Shown: in pieces, positions 1 through 8,837 of the stretch
Position numbering within the stretch: position 1 is the stretch's first letter
How the letters are laid out: every line of letters starts with the position of its first letter
Source: Streptomyces sp. CC53
GTDB lineage: Bacteria > Actinomycetota > Actinomycetes > Streptomycetales > Streptomycetaceae
NCBI RefSeq assembly: GCF_001865245.1
Contig: NZ_MKXB01000194.1
Coordinates: 1 to 64,000 of the forward strand
DNA length: 64,000 nucleotides
Direction of reading: 5' to 3'
Program-made: the position numbers and the translations under genes
Notes under the pieces: model-generated
What the model saw: only the letters and a program-made list of their open reading frames with translations
What the model was told of the DNA's origin: nothing
Database searches by the model: none

Positions 1-401
1 CCGGCGCCCCGCCGATGCCCGCCGCACCGCCGCCCGGCTCCGCGGCAGGCGGCGGGCGTCCCGGAGCCGTCTCACCGCACCGGCCGCCGGGCGCCCCCGG
101 CCACACCGCGGGCGCCGGCCAGGTACGGCGTTGGATCGAGATCAACGGCACCCGCCACCAGATCTCCCGCCCGACGCTGGTCCTGGGCCGCAGCACCGAC
201 GCCGACGTGCGGATCGACGATCCCGGCGTGTCCCGCAGGCACTGCGAGATCCGGACCGGAACGCCCTCGACGATCCAGGATCTCGGCTCCACCAACGGCA
301 TCGTGGTGGACGGGCAGCAGACCACCCGCGCTACGCTCCGCGACGGCTCGCGGATCATCGTGGGCAGCACCACCATCATTTTCCGGCAAGCCGAAGGGTG
401 A
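1..401 (+). CDS. fhaA: FhaA-like FHA-domain protein, 3' part only
   Basis: The window opens inside this gene; the reading frame is open from base 3, so the ATG at 15 is probably internal. The visible 132 residues are a Pro/Gly-rich linker followed by a C-terminal forkhead-associated domain with the classic phosphothreonine-binding elements LGRS, SRRHCEI and DLGSTNGI. FHA domains bind pThr peptides made by Ser/Thr kinases. In actinobacteria the first gene of this cluster encodes FhaA, which has an N-terminal DUF3662 domain not visible here and is linked to the MurJ pseudokinase and cell-wall synthesis. The next gene starts 10 bases downstream, so the two are probably co-transcribed. The family call is firm; the name FhaA rests on domain plus position. 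Confidence 0.88.
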   Translation, partial: GAPPMPAAPPPGSAAGGGRPGAVSPHRPPGAPGHTAGAGQVRRWIEINGTRHQISRPTLVLGRSTDADVRIDDPGVSRRHCEIRTGTPSTIQDLGSTNGIVVDGQQTTRATLRDGSRIIVGSTTIIFRQAEG

Positions 402-411
402 AGCGGGGGCA

Positions 412-903
412 ATGTCAGAGCTGACCCTCACGGTCATGCGGTTGGGTTTCCTCGCCGTACTGTGGCTGTTCGTCATCGTGGCCGTCCAGGTCATCCGCAG
501 CGACCTGTTCGGCACGCGGGTCACACAGCGCGGCGCGCGCCGCGAGAGCGCCCGCCCACAGGCGTCGGGCCGCCAGAGCGCGCCCCCGCAGCAGCGGCAG
601 CGCCGCGGAGCCCCCACGAAGCTGGTCGTCTCCGAGGGCACGCTCACCGGCACCACGGTCGCCCTCCAGGGCCAGACGATCACTCTGGGCCGCGCGCACG
701 ACTCGACGATCGTGCTGGACGACGACTACGCCTCCAGCCGGCATGCCAGGATCTACCCCGACCGTGACGGCCAGTGGATCGTCGAGGACCTCGGGTCCAC
801 GAACGGCACGTACCTCGACCGGAGCCGACTCACCACGCCGACCCCCGTTCCGCTGGGCGCGCCGATCCGCATCGGCAAGACCGTCATCGAGCTGCGGAAG
901 TAG
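412..903 (+). CDS. fhaB: FhaB/FipA-type membrane-anchored FHA-domain protein
   Basis: A 163-residue protein with one N-terminal transmembrane helix (about residues 8-27), a basic Arg/Gln/Pro-rich linker, and a C-terminal FHA domain (about 85-155) showing LGRA, SSRHARIY and DLGSTNGTYL. Its length and layout match FhaB/FipA, a cytoplasm-facing phosphothreonine reader of the PknA/PknB system that takes part in division-site cell-wall control. The start is the ATG preceded by a GGGGG run. It lies directly downstream of fhaA and upstream of the PP2C phosphatase, the conserved actinobacterial order. Confidence 0.93.
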   Translation: MSELTLTVMRLGFLAVLWLFVIVAVQVIRSDLFGTRVTQRGARRESARPQASGRQSAPPQQRQRRGAPTKLVVSEGTLTGTTVALQGQTITLGRAHDSTIVLDDDYASSRHARIYPDRDGQWIVEDLGSTNGTYLDRSRLTTPTPVPLGAPIRIGKTVIELRK

Positions 904-992
904 TGCTACATCATGAAGAGGCGTGAGCGGAGCGAGCGAGCCGCAGCGGTCCGCGCGGACCGGGCAGGGCTCCCGACCGGAGGGTGGGCAGT

Positions 993-2573
993 GTGGCTCG
1001 ACGAGACCGGCTGTACCCCGAGCCGACGGGTGAGGTGCGCATGAGTCTGTCACTGCGCTTCGCCGCCGGGTCGCACAAGGGCATGATCCGCGAGGGCAAC
1101 GAGGACTCCGGTTACGCCGGACCGCGGCTCCTCGCGATCGCCGACGGCATGGGCGGCCAGGCCGCCGGCGAAGTCGCCTCCTCCGAGGTGATCTCCACCC
1201 TGGTCACGCTCGACGACGACATCCCCGGCTCGGACATCCTCACGTCGCTCGGTACGGCGGTGCAGCGGGCCAACGACCAGCTCCGGATGATGGTCGAGGA
1301 GGACCCGCAGCTGGAGGGCATGGGCACCACGCTGACGGCCCTCCTGTGGACCGGCCAGCGCCTCGGTCTCGTGCACGTCGGCGACTCCCGCGCGTATCTG
1401 CTGCGCGACGGCGTCCTCACGCAGATCACCCAGGACCACACCTGGGTGCAGCGGCTCGTCGACGAGGGGCGCATCACCGAGGAGGAGGCCACCACCCATC
1501 CTCAGCGCTCCCTCCTCATGCGCGCCCTGGGCAGCGGCGACCACGTCGAGCCCGACCTCTCCATCCGCGAGGTCCGTGCCGGCGACCGCTATCTCGTCTG
1601 TTCCGACGGCCTGTCCGGCGTCGTCTCCCACCAGACGCTGGAGGAGACCCTCGCCAGCTACCAGGGCCCGCAGGAAACCGTCCAGGAGCTCATCCAGCTG
1701 GCCCTGCGCGGCGGTGGGCCCGACAACATCACGGTGATCATCGCGGACGTCCTCGACGTCGACGGCGGCGACACCCTGGCCGGGCAGCTGCACGACGCAC
1801 CGGTCGTGGTCGGCGCGGTCGCCGAGAACCAGCAGCAGCTGAACGACGGCGGCGCCATGCAGACCCCCGCGGGCCGCGCCTCCGGGCTCGGGCGCCCCGC
1901 CCCGCAGACCCCCGCCGGCGGCTTCGGCCCGCCCGGGAGCGGTCAGGACATCGACTACTCCGGCATGCCGCCGGAGGGCGGCCGGCGGGCGTACCGCGAC
2001 GAGGATCTCGCCAAGCCGCGCCGCAAGGGCGGCTGGTTCAAAAGGATCTTCCTGATGGTGCTCGTGCTGGGCCTGCTCGGCGCGGGCGGGTACGCCGGCT
2101 GGCGCTGGACCCAGACCCAGTACTACGTCGGGGCGAACAACGGGCACGTCGCCCTCTACCGGGGCATCAGCCAGAAGCTGGCGTGGATCTCGCTGTCCGA
2201 GGTGGAGAAGGACCACCCCGACATCGAACTCAAGTACCTCCCGACCTACTACCAGCAGCAGGTCGAGGAGACGATCGCCGGCGGCAACCTCGCCAGGGCC
2301 GAGGCCAAGATCAGAGAGCTGGGCGTCCAGGCCAGCGCCTGCCGCAAGAGCGAGCAGGCCCGCGAGGCCGCAGAGCGGTCGGCAGCCTCCGCCCCCGCCG
2401 CCTCCGCGTCGCCGTCCCCCTCCACGTCCGCGTCCCCGGCCACGGGGGAGCAGCCCGACGGCACGTCCGACGCCAAGCCCGGCGCCGCCACCACGACCAC
2501 GCCCACCCCCGCCCCGGGTCCCACCCTCACGGAGGAGGAGAAGCGGGCGGCCTCGAACTGCGGCAAGCAGTAA
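993..2573 (+). CDS. pstP: PstP PP2C-type Ser/Thr protein phosphatase
   Basis: A membrane-anchored metal-dependent phosphatase that reverses phosphorylation by PknB-family kinases. The N-terminal PP2C domain (about 240 residues) shows the metal-binding motifs GNEDSG, ADGMGG, HVGDSRAY, SDGL and GGPDNITV. A Pro/Gly-rich linker, one transmembrane helix near residue 350 and an Ala/Ser/Thr/Pro-rich extracytoplasmic tail follow. The GTG at 993 is chosen because GGAGGG lies 8 bases upstream; an ATG at 1041 with its own GTGAGG is a credible alternative, and a GTG at 984 is less likely. It sits between fhaB and rodA as in other actinobacteria. Confidence 0.95.
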   Translation: MARRDRLYPEPTGEVRMSLSLRFAAGSHKGMIREGNEDSGYAGPRLLAIADGMGGQAAGEVASSEVISTLVTLDDDIPGSDILTSLGTAVQRANDQLRMMVEEDPQLEGMGTTLTALLWTGQRLGLVHVGDSRAYLLRDGVLTQITQDHTWVQRLVDEGRITEEEATTHPQRSLLMRALGSGDHVEPDLSIREVRAGDRYLVCSDGLSGVVSHQTLEETLASYQGPQETVQELIQLALRGGGPDNITVIIADVLDVDGGDTLAGQLHDAPVVVGAVAENQQQLNDGGAMQTPAGRASGLGRPAPQTPAGGFGPPGSGQDIDYSGMPPEGGRRAYRDEDLAKPRRKGGWFKRIFLMVLVLGLLGAGGYAGWRWTQTQYYVGANNGHVALYRGISQKLAWISLSEVEKDHPDIELKYLPTYYQQQVEETIAGGNLARAEAKIRELGVQASACRKSEQAREAAERSAASAPAASASPSPSTSASPATGEQPDGTSDAKPGAATTTTPTPAPGPTLTEEEKRAASNCGKQ

Positions 2574-2601
2574 GCACCCGTAGGGGGGCCTTCTCACCAC
2601 C

Positions 2602-4032
2602 ATGAGCGTTGTCACCAACACGACCACCATCGGCGCGATCGACGCACCGAGCCGCCGCAACACCGAGTTGCTGCTGCTGGCGTTCGCCGTCGCCATCCCG
2701 GTCTTCGCGTACCTGAACGTCGGCCTCGCCATCGACGGCGAGGTCCCGACCGGCATGCTCGGATACGGTGTCGGCCTCGGCCTGCTCGCCGGCATCGCGC
2801 ACCTGCTGGTGCGGAAGTTCGCCCGGTACGCGGACCCGCTGCTGCTGCCGCTCGCGACCCTGCTCAACGGGCTGGGCCTGGTGCTGATCTGGCGGCTGGA
2901 CCAGTCGCCGCGGATCCAGAGCATGTACAAGACGTTCACCCCGGACGCGCCGAAGCAGCTCATGTACTCGGCGATCGGTGTGGCGTTCTTCCTGGTGGTG
3001 CTGCTGTTCCTCAAGGACCACAGGGTGCTCCAGCGCTACACGTACATCTCGATGATGGTGGCGATCGTCCTCCTGCTGCTGCCGCTGGTCCCCGGGCTGG
3101 GCACGGACAGCTTCGGCGCCAAGATCTGGATCAACATCGCCGGGTTCTCGGTCCAGCCCGGAGAGTTCGCCAAGATCGTGCTGGCGGTGTTCTTCTCCGG
3201 CTACCTGATGGTGAAGCGCGACGCGCTCGCCCTGGCAAGCCGCCGCTTCATGGGGCTGTACCTGCCTCGCGGCCGCGACCTCGGTCCGATCCTCACCATC
3301 TGGGCGCTCAGCCTGGTCATCCTGGTCTTCGAGAACGACCTCGGCACGTCACTGCTGTTCTTCGGCCTGTTCGTCATCATGCTGTACGTGGCGACCGAGC
3401 GGACCAGCTGGATCGTGATGGGTCTGCTGATGGCCGTGGGCGGCGCGGTCGCCGTCGGCTCGTTCGCCGGGCACGTGCAGTCCCGCGTGGCGGCGTGGCT
3501 CGACCCCTTCGAGTGCCTGGAGACGGCGCCCCCGAACACGAACATGGCCTGGGCCTGCGACCAGATGACGCAGGTGCACATGTCGTTCGGCGCGGGCGGC
3601 ACCATCGGCACCGGCCTCGGCCAGGGCAACTCCGACCTGATCCGGTTCGCCGCCAACTCGGACTTCATCTTCGCCACCGTCGGGGAGGAGCTCGGTCTGG
3701 CCGGCGCCATGGCCTTCATCCTCCTGTACGGCCTGATCATCGAGCGGGGTCTGCGCACCGCGCTGGCGGCCCGCGACCCGTTCGGCAAGCTCCTGGCGTG
3801 CGGGCTGTCAGGCGCCTTCGCCCTCCAGGTCTTCGTGGTGGCCGGCGGTGTGATGGGCCTCATCCCGCTGACCGGTATGACCATGCCGTTCCTCGCGTAC
3901 GGTGGCTCCTCCGTCATCGCGAACTGGGCGCTCATCGCGATCCTGCTGCGCATCAGCGACACCGCGCGCCGCCCGGCCCCGGCCCCCGCCCCGAACCCCG
4001 ACGCCGAGAAGACCCAGGTGGTCCGACAGTGA
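2602..4032 (+). CDS. rodA: RodA/FtsW/SpoVE-family peptidoglycan glycosyltransferase
   Basis: A polytopic SEDS-family protein of 476 residues with about ten to twelve transmembrane segments. SEDS proteins polymerise lipid II into glycan strands and pair with a class B penicillin-binding protein. The conserved family features are visible: the QPGEFAK loop, the long extracellular loop after the mid-protein helices, and the C-terminal ELGLAGA and PFLAYGGSS motifs. Its stop overlaps the GTG start of pbpA, so the two partners are translationally coupled, which supports a RodA-type role rather than the division FtsW. Confidence 0.96.
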   Translation: MSVVTNTTTIGAIDAPSRRNTELLLLAFAVAIPVFAYLNVGLAIDGEVPTGMLGYGVGLGLLAGIAHLLVRKFARYADPLLLPLATLLNGLGLVLIWRLDQSPRIQSMYKTFTPDAPKQLMYSAIGVAFFLVVLLFLKDHRVLQRYTYISMMVAIVLLLLPLVPGLGTDSFGAKIWINIAGFSVQPGEFAKIVLAVFFSGYLMVKRDALALASRRFMGLYLPRGRDLGPILTIWALSLVILVFENDLGTSLLFFGLFVIMLYVATERTSWIVMGLLMAVGGAVAVGSFAGHVQSRVAAWLDPFECLETAPPNTNMAWACDQMTQVHMSFGAGGTIGTGLGQGNSDLIRFAANSDFIFATVGEELGLAGAMAFILLYGLIIERGLRTALAARDPFGKLLACGLSGAFALQVFVVAGGVMGLIPLTGMTMPFLAYGGSSVIANWALIAILLRISDTARRPAPAPAPNPDAEKTQVVRQ

Positions 4033-5486
4033 ACAAGCCCCTGCGCCACATCGCCATCTTCTGCGGCCTGCTGGTGCTCGCGCTGCTGCTGCGGGACAAC
4101 TGGCTCCAGTTCGTCCGCAGCGACGAGCTGAACTCGCACCCGAAGAACCAGCGGACCGCCATCGAGCGGTACAGCTACCCGCGCGGCGACATCATCGTCG
4201 GCGACAAGCCGATCACCGGCTCCGCCGAGAGCGACGACTCGATGTTCAAGTACCGGCGCACCTACGTCGACGGCCCCCTGTGGGCGCCGGTCACCGGTTA
4301 CGCGTCGTCGGTCTTCGGCTCCGACAAGCTGGAGAAGATCTACGACCCGATCCTCACCGGCAACGACGACCGGCTGTTCTTCGACCGCACCCTCAGCATG
4401 TTCACCGGCGAGACGAAGAAGGGCGGCAACGTCGTCACCACGCTCAACGCCGCCGCGCAGAAGGCCGCGTTCGAGGGGCTCGGCGACAAGAAGGGCGCGG
4501 TCGCCGCCATCGACCCGCAGACCGGGAAGATCCTGGCGCTGGCCTCCACGCCCTCGTACGACCCGGGCAGCATCGCGGGGCGTTCGAACGCCGACGGCAA
4601 GGCGTGGAACGCGATCCAGGACGACCCCGACAAGCCCTTCCAGAACCGGCCGCTGCGCGAGATCTACCCGCCGGGGTCCACGTTCAAGGTGGTCACGGCG
4701 GCCGCGGCGATAGAGGCGGGCATCGTCAAGGACATCAACGCGCCGACGGACACCCCCGAGCCGTACATCATCCCGCTGTCCCGGACGCCCATGAAGAACC
4801 ACGCCCAGGGCTGCGAGAACGCCACCCTGCAGTATGCGATGCAGTGGTCCTGCAACTCCGTCTTCGCGAAGCTCGGTGACGAGGTCGGCCGCGACAAGAT
4901 GGTCGAGATGTCCGAGAAGTTCGGTTTCAACTCGGAGCTCTTCACCCCGGTCCGCGCCGTCGCCTCGGTGTACGACAAGAACATGGACCGCGGCGGCAAC
5001 GCCCAGTCCGCGATCGGCCAGTTCAACACCGCGACCACGCCGCTCCAGATGGCCATGGTCACCGCGGCCATCGCCAACGACGGCAAGCTGATGAAGCCGT
5101 ACATGGTCGACTCGATCATGGCGCCGAACCTCGATCCGATCGAGAAGTTCGAGCCCGAGGAGATGAGCCGGCCGATGTCCGCGGAGACCGCGCAGCTCGT
5201 CCAGAAGATGATGGAAGTCACGGTCGAGCAGGGCACGGGCCAGAAGGCCCGCATCTCCGGCGTCCAGGTCGGCGGCAAGACGGGCACCGCCCAGCACGGC
5301 GAGAAGAACAAGGCGCGGCCCTACGCCTGGTTCATCTCCTACGCCAAGACCGACAGCGGCTCCCCCGTCGCCGTCGCCGTCATCGTCGAGGACTCCGACG
5401 CCACCCGCGACGACATCAGCGGCGGCGGCCTCGCCGCGCCGATCGCCCGCGATGTGATGAAGGCGGTCCTCGACAGCCGGAGGTGA
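4029..5486 (+). CDS. pbpA: PbpA class B penicillin-binding protein (transpeptidase)
   Basis: A 485-residue transpeptidase that cross-links peptidoglycan and works with the upstream RodA. It has an N-terminal membrane anchor (about residues 8-23), a dimerisation region, and a transpeptidase domain with the three active-site motifs: STFK (about residue 217), SCN (about 274) and KTGT (about 417). The GTG at 4029 is the true start: it forms a GTGA overlap with the rodA stop, and translation upstream of it is only the shadow of rodA. Confidence 0.96.
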   Translation: MNKPLRHIAIFCGLLVLALLLRDNWLQFVRSDELNSHPKNQRTAIERYSYPRGDIIVGDKPITGSAESDDSMFKYRRTYVDGPLWAPVTGYASSVFGSDKLEKIYDPILTGNDDRLFFDRTLSMFTGETKKGGNVVTTLNAAAQKAAFEGLGDKKGAVAAIDPQTGKILALASTPSYDPGSIAGRSNADGKAWNAIQDDPDKPFQNRPLREIYPPGSTFKVVTAAAAIEAGIVKDINAPTDTPEPYIIPLSRTPMKNHAQGCENATLQYAMQWSCNSVFAKLGDEVGRDKMVEMSEKFGFNSELFTPVRAVASVYDKNMDRGGNAQSAIGQFNTATTPLQMAMVTAAIANDGKLMKPYMVDSIMAPNLDPIEKFEPEEMSRPMSAETAQLVQKMMEVTVEQGTGQKARISGVQVGGKTGTAQHGEKNKARPYAWFISYAKTDSGSPVAVAVIVEDSDATRDDISGGGLAAPIARDVMKAVLDSRR

Positions 5487-5652
5487 CGCGTGTGGCCTGT
5501 GTGATGTGCGCGGTGCCTGTGTACCGGTCCCGTATCAGCTTCCGGTCACGGCCTGATCGGCTTGCCGTGCCCGGTAGCCTTTGCCCGAACAGCACACCGC
5601 CGGACCACACAGACGGGTGCGGTCGGGACTGACGGAGAGGGCTGGAACAGTT

Positions 5653-7707
5653 ATGGAAGAGCCGCGTCGCCTCGGCGGCCGGTACGAGCTGGGCTCGGTG
5701 CTCGGCCGTGGTGGCATGGCCGAGGTCTACCTCGCCCACGACACCAGGCTCGGCCGCACCGTCGCCGTGAAGACGCTGCGGGCGGACCTGGCCCGTGACC
5801 CGTCCTTCCAGGCCCGGTTCCGCCGTGAGGCCCAGTCCGCCGCCTCGCTCAACCACCCCGCGATCGTCGCCGTCTACGACACCGGCGAGGACTACGTCGA
5901 CGGGGTCTCCATCCCGTGCATCGTGATGGAGTACGTCGACGGCTCCACCCTCCGCGAGCTGCTGCACTCCGGGCGCAAGCTGCTGCCCGAGCGCACGCTG
6001 GAGATGACCGTCGGCATCCTCCAGGCACTGGAGTACTCGCACCGCGCCGGCATCGTCCACCGCGACATCAAGCCGGCGAACGTCATGCTGACCCGCACCG
6101 GCCAGGTCAAGGTCATGGACTTCGGCATCGCCCGCGCCATGGGCGACGCCGGCATGACCATGACGCAGACCGCGGCCGTCATCGGCACCGCCCAGTACCT
6201 CTCCCCCGAGCAGGCGAAGGGCGAGACCGTCGACGCCCGCTCCGACCTGTACTCCACCGGCTGCCTGCTGTACGAGCTGCTGACCGTCCGGCCTCCGTTC
6301 ATCGGCGACTCGCCGGTGGCCGTCGCCTACCAGCACGTGCGGGAGGAACCGCAGGCGCCCAGCGTCTTCGACCCCGAGATCACGCCCGAGATGGACGCGA
6401 TCGTGTTGAAGGCCCTGGTCAAGGACCCGGACTACCGCTACCAGTCGGCCGACGAGATGCGCGCCGACATCGAGGCGTGCCTGGAGGGCCGCCAGCCGGT
6501 GGCCGCGACAGCGGCGATGGGCGCCATGGGCGCGCCCGGCGGCTACGGCTACCCGCACCCCGACGCGCCGACCACCGCGATGCACCCCGCGGACCCGGCA
6601 GGGCAGACCTCGATGCTGCCGCCGATGAACCCGGACGACGGCGGCTACGGCTACGACGACCGGGGCGCCGGGCGGCGCCGCCAGCCCCAGAAGAAGTCCA
6701 ACGTCTCCACCGCGCTGCTGGCCCTCGCGGGCGTCCTCGTCCTCGTCGGCGCGGTCCTCATCGGCCGCGCGATCTTCGACACCGAGGACGGCCCGCGCGA
6801 GGTCATCGTCCCCAACCTGGTCGGGCAGACCCTGGAGGAGGCCGGGAAGTCCGCGGTCAACGCCACCGTCAAGGTGAAGCAGGGGGGCACCGAGCGCTGC
6901 GACCAGCCCAAGGACGCCATCTGCCGCCAGCAGCCGGAGGCCGACGGCAAGATCGCGGAGAACGGCGAGATCACGGTCTGGCTCTCCGAGGGCGCCCCGC
7001 TGGTCAAGATCCCCAGCGTGCTCCAGCAGAGCGAGGAGCTGGCGACCAGCAACCTCAAGAACGAGGGCTTCAAGGTCACGGTCGAGACCGAGGAGTCCGA
7101 CAAGGCCGAGGGCACGGTCATCCGCCAGAAGCCCGAGGGCCTCACCGAGGCCGAGAAGGGCAGCGAGGTCACGATCACCATCGCCACCCAGGCGAAGGTG
7201 GACGTGCCCCGCGTGATCGGTAAGCCGTACGAGTCGGCCAAGGCGCAGCTGGAGGGCCTGGAGTTCCGCGTCCTGCGCGAGGAGGTCGACTCGGACAAGC
7301 CGGCGGGCGAAGTCGTCGACCAGTCGCCGGGCGAGGGCCAGCAGGCCCCCAAGGGCTCCGCGATCACGCTGAAGGTCTCCAAGGGCCCGCAGCAGCAGAA
7401 GGTCCCCGCACCGACCCTGACCGGGAAGCCGCTGGCCCAGGCACAGCAGGAGGCAGCGGCGCAGGGCTTCCAGCTGGCGGTCGTCGACGGTCCGAACGAC
7501 GGGACGGCCTTCGTGGTCGCCCAGGACCCCAAGCCCGGCAAGCAGGTCGACCCCAACTCGACGATCAACGTCAAGACCCGGGCCTTCGGCGGCGGCAACC
7601 CCGGTGGTGGCGGCGACAACGACACCGGGGACAACGGCAACGACGACCAGGGCGGCTGGTTCGGCTTCGGTGAGCAGGGCGCGGTGCTTCCGGCCGAGCC
7701 GGAGTGA
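5653..7707 (+). CDS. pknB: PknB-type transmembrane Ser/Thr protein kinase with PASTA repeats
   Basis: A receptor-like kinase of 684 residues. The cytoplasmic kinase domain shows the glycine loop GRGGMAEV, catalytic Lys40 in VAVK, HRDIKPAN with the catalytic Asp near 138, DFG near 156, and a TMTQT activation loop typical of PknB autophosphorylation. A juxtamembrane linker, a transmembrane helix (about 350-372) and four extracytoplasmic PASTA repeats follow; PASTA repeats bind muropeptides or lipid II and tie wall status to growth. The ATG at 5653 starts the conserved MEEPRRLGGRYEL sequence; GGAGAGG lies 12 bases upstream. A pknA paralogue, adjacent in mycobacteria, is absent here. Confidence 0.97.
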   Translation: MEEPRRLGGRYELGSVLGRGGMAEVYLAHDTRLGRTVAVKTLRADLARDPSFQARFRREAQSAASLNHPAIVAVYDTGEDYVDGVSIPCIVMEYVDGSTLRELLHSGRKLLPERTLEMTVGILQALEYSHRAGIVHRDIKPANVMLTRTGQVKVMDFGIARAMGDAGMTMTQTAAVIGTAQYLSPEQAKGETVDARSDLYSTGCLLYELLTVRPPFIGDSPVAVAYQHVREEPQAPSVFDPEITPEMDAIVLKALVKDPDYRYQSADEMRADIEACLEGRQPVAATAAMGAMGAPGGYGYPHPDAPTTAMHPADPAGQTSMLPPMNPDDGGYGYDDRGAGRRRQPQKKSNVSTALLALAGVLVLVGAVLIGRAIFDTEDGPREVIVPNLVGQTLEEAGKSAVNATVKVKQGGTERCDQPKDAICRQQPEADGKIAENGEITVWLSEGAPLVKIPSVLQQSEELATSNLKNEGFKVTVETEESDKAEGTVIRQKPEGLTEAEKGSEVTITIATQAKVDVPRVIGKPYESAKAQLEGLEFRVLREEVDSDKPAGEVVDQSPGEGQQAPKGSAITLKVSKGPQQQKVPAPTLTGKPLAQAQQEAAAQGFQLAVVDGPNDGTAFVVAQDPKPGKQVDPNSTINVKTRAFGGGNPGGGGDNDTGDNGNDDQGGWFGFGEQGAVLPAEPE

Positions 7708-7726
7708 CACAGCGGCTCGCCACGGC

Positions 7727-7770
7727 ATGAGGGAGGCCCGGAACCCGCAGGGGTTCCGGGCCTCCCTCAT
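7727..7770 (+). terminator. Strong intrinsic terminator after pknB
   Basis: A 20-bp perfect inverted repeat (7727-7746 with 7751-7770) and a four-base loop, GCAG, lie 20 bases after the pknB stop. There is no U-tract, as is usual for Streptomyces hairpin terminators. The palindrome would also act on transcripts arriving from the sortase genes on the other strand. Confidence 0.85.
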
Positions 7771-8109
7771 GGGGCACCGAGCCGCACTGACCGGGCCCGC
7801 CCGGGCGGCGGGCCGCCCGGCTCCGGTCCTCTTCCCGGGGGCCCTTGGCAGGCCCAGGCCCCCGCCCCCCTGGGATCCCCGTCTCCGGAGCGGCTCCGGG
7901 CGTCGTCGCCCACCTGACGCGGGGAGCCGGCACGCCGCCGGCTCCCCGCGTCCCGGTCCCGGAACACCTGCGTCCGTGGTGGCCCGGCCCGAGACCCGGG
8001 ATCCGTCCGTGTCACTCCCGCCTGAGGCAGCCCGGCCGTCACAACGCCTTCCCGCGCGGGCGCCCCAGCGGCGGCAGGGGGCCGTGGGCAGCCTCCGGGG
8101 CGGCCTCGC
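7771..8109. other. Gene-free spacer between pknB and sortase genes
   Basis: This C/G-rich stretch separates the convergent pknB and sortase ends. Open frames across it lack family-like sequence, and apart from the terminator at its left edge I see no promoter or RNA signature. Confidence 0.5.
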
Positions 8110-8796
8110 CTACCGCAGCTCCGCCGGCCTCGTCCGGTCCTTGTCGACCTTCTCGGTGCGCTCCAGCTCACCCCACACGATGTAGCGGTGCTCGGACGTG
8201 AGGACGGGGGTGCAGGTCGTCAGCGTGATGTAGCGGCCCGGCTTGGTCTTCCCCGACTGCCTCGGGATCGGCTCCAGCACCTCGACGTTGTACTTCGAGG
8301 TCTCCGGGAGCGTCTTGTAGACCTTGTAGACGTACCAGGTGTCCTTGGTCTCGAAGACGATCGAGTCGCCGAACTTCAGCTTGTCGATGTTGTGGAACTT
8401 CGCCCCGTGGCCGTCCCGGTGGGCGGCCAGCGTGAAGTTGCCCTGCGCGTCCTGGGGCAGCGCCGACTTGATCGGGTCGGTGTAGTAGCCGGCGACACCG
8501 TTGTTGAGGACGTCCTCGCCGGTGCCCTTCTTGACCAGCACCTCGCCGTTGTCCATCGCCGGGACGTGCAGGAACCCGATGCCGTCCTTGGTGTCCAGCG
8601 CGCCGGGGCCCGTGTCGGCCGCCGACCAGAGCTCCCGTACCGCGTCGCTCTGCCGGCCGGCTTCGCGGTCGGCGAGGACGTTCGTCCACCACAGCGAGTA
8701 GACGACGAACAGGCCCATCAGCACGCCTGCGGTGATCAGCAGTTCGCCGAAGACGCTGATGGCGGCGGCGATCCGGCCGCGCACACGTGCTGCCAC
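8110..8796 (-). CDS. Class E sortase (first of a tandem pair)
   Basis: A membrane-anchored transpeptidase of 228 residues. An N-terminal hydrophobic segment (VFGELLITAGVLMGLFVVYS) is followed by the sortase beta-barrel. Catalytic residues are visible: His in AAHRDGHG, Cys in TLTTCTP, Arg in SEHRYIVWG. Class E sortases of high-GC actinobacteria attach LAxTG proteins such as chaplins to peptidoglycan. The GTG at 8796 is chosen because GGAAGAAG precedes it; the open frame runs further upstream but overlaps the neighbouring sortase. It lies 41 bases downstream of the second sortase on the same strand, so the two are likely one operon. Confidence 0.93.
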   Translation of the reverse strand: MAARVRGRIAAAISVFGELLITAGVLMGLFVVYSLWWTNVLADREAGRQSDAVRELWSAADTGPGALDTKDGIGFLHVPAMDNGEVLVKKGTGEDVLNNGVAGYYTDPIKSALPQDAQGNFTLAAHRDGHGAKFHNIDKLKFGDSIVFETKDTWYVYKVYKTLPETSKYNVEVLEPIPRQSGKTKPGRYITLTTCTPVLTSEHRYIVWGELERTEKVDKDRTRPAELR

Positions 8797-8837
8797 TACT
8801 TCTTCCCGTCTTGAGATGTCGCCGGGCCCCGTCTCCG

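Noticed and set aside
1050..5297. Two long minus-strand frames antisense to pstP, rodA and pbpA
   Set aside because: Opposite to three certain genes; composition typical for GC-rich shadow frames.
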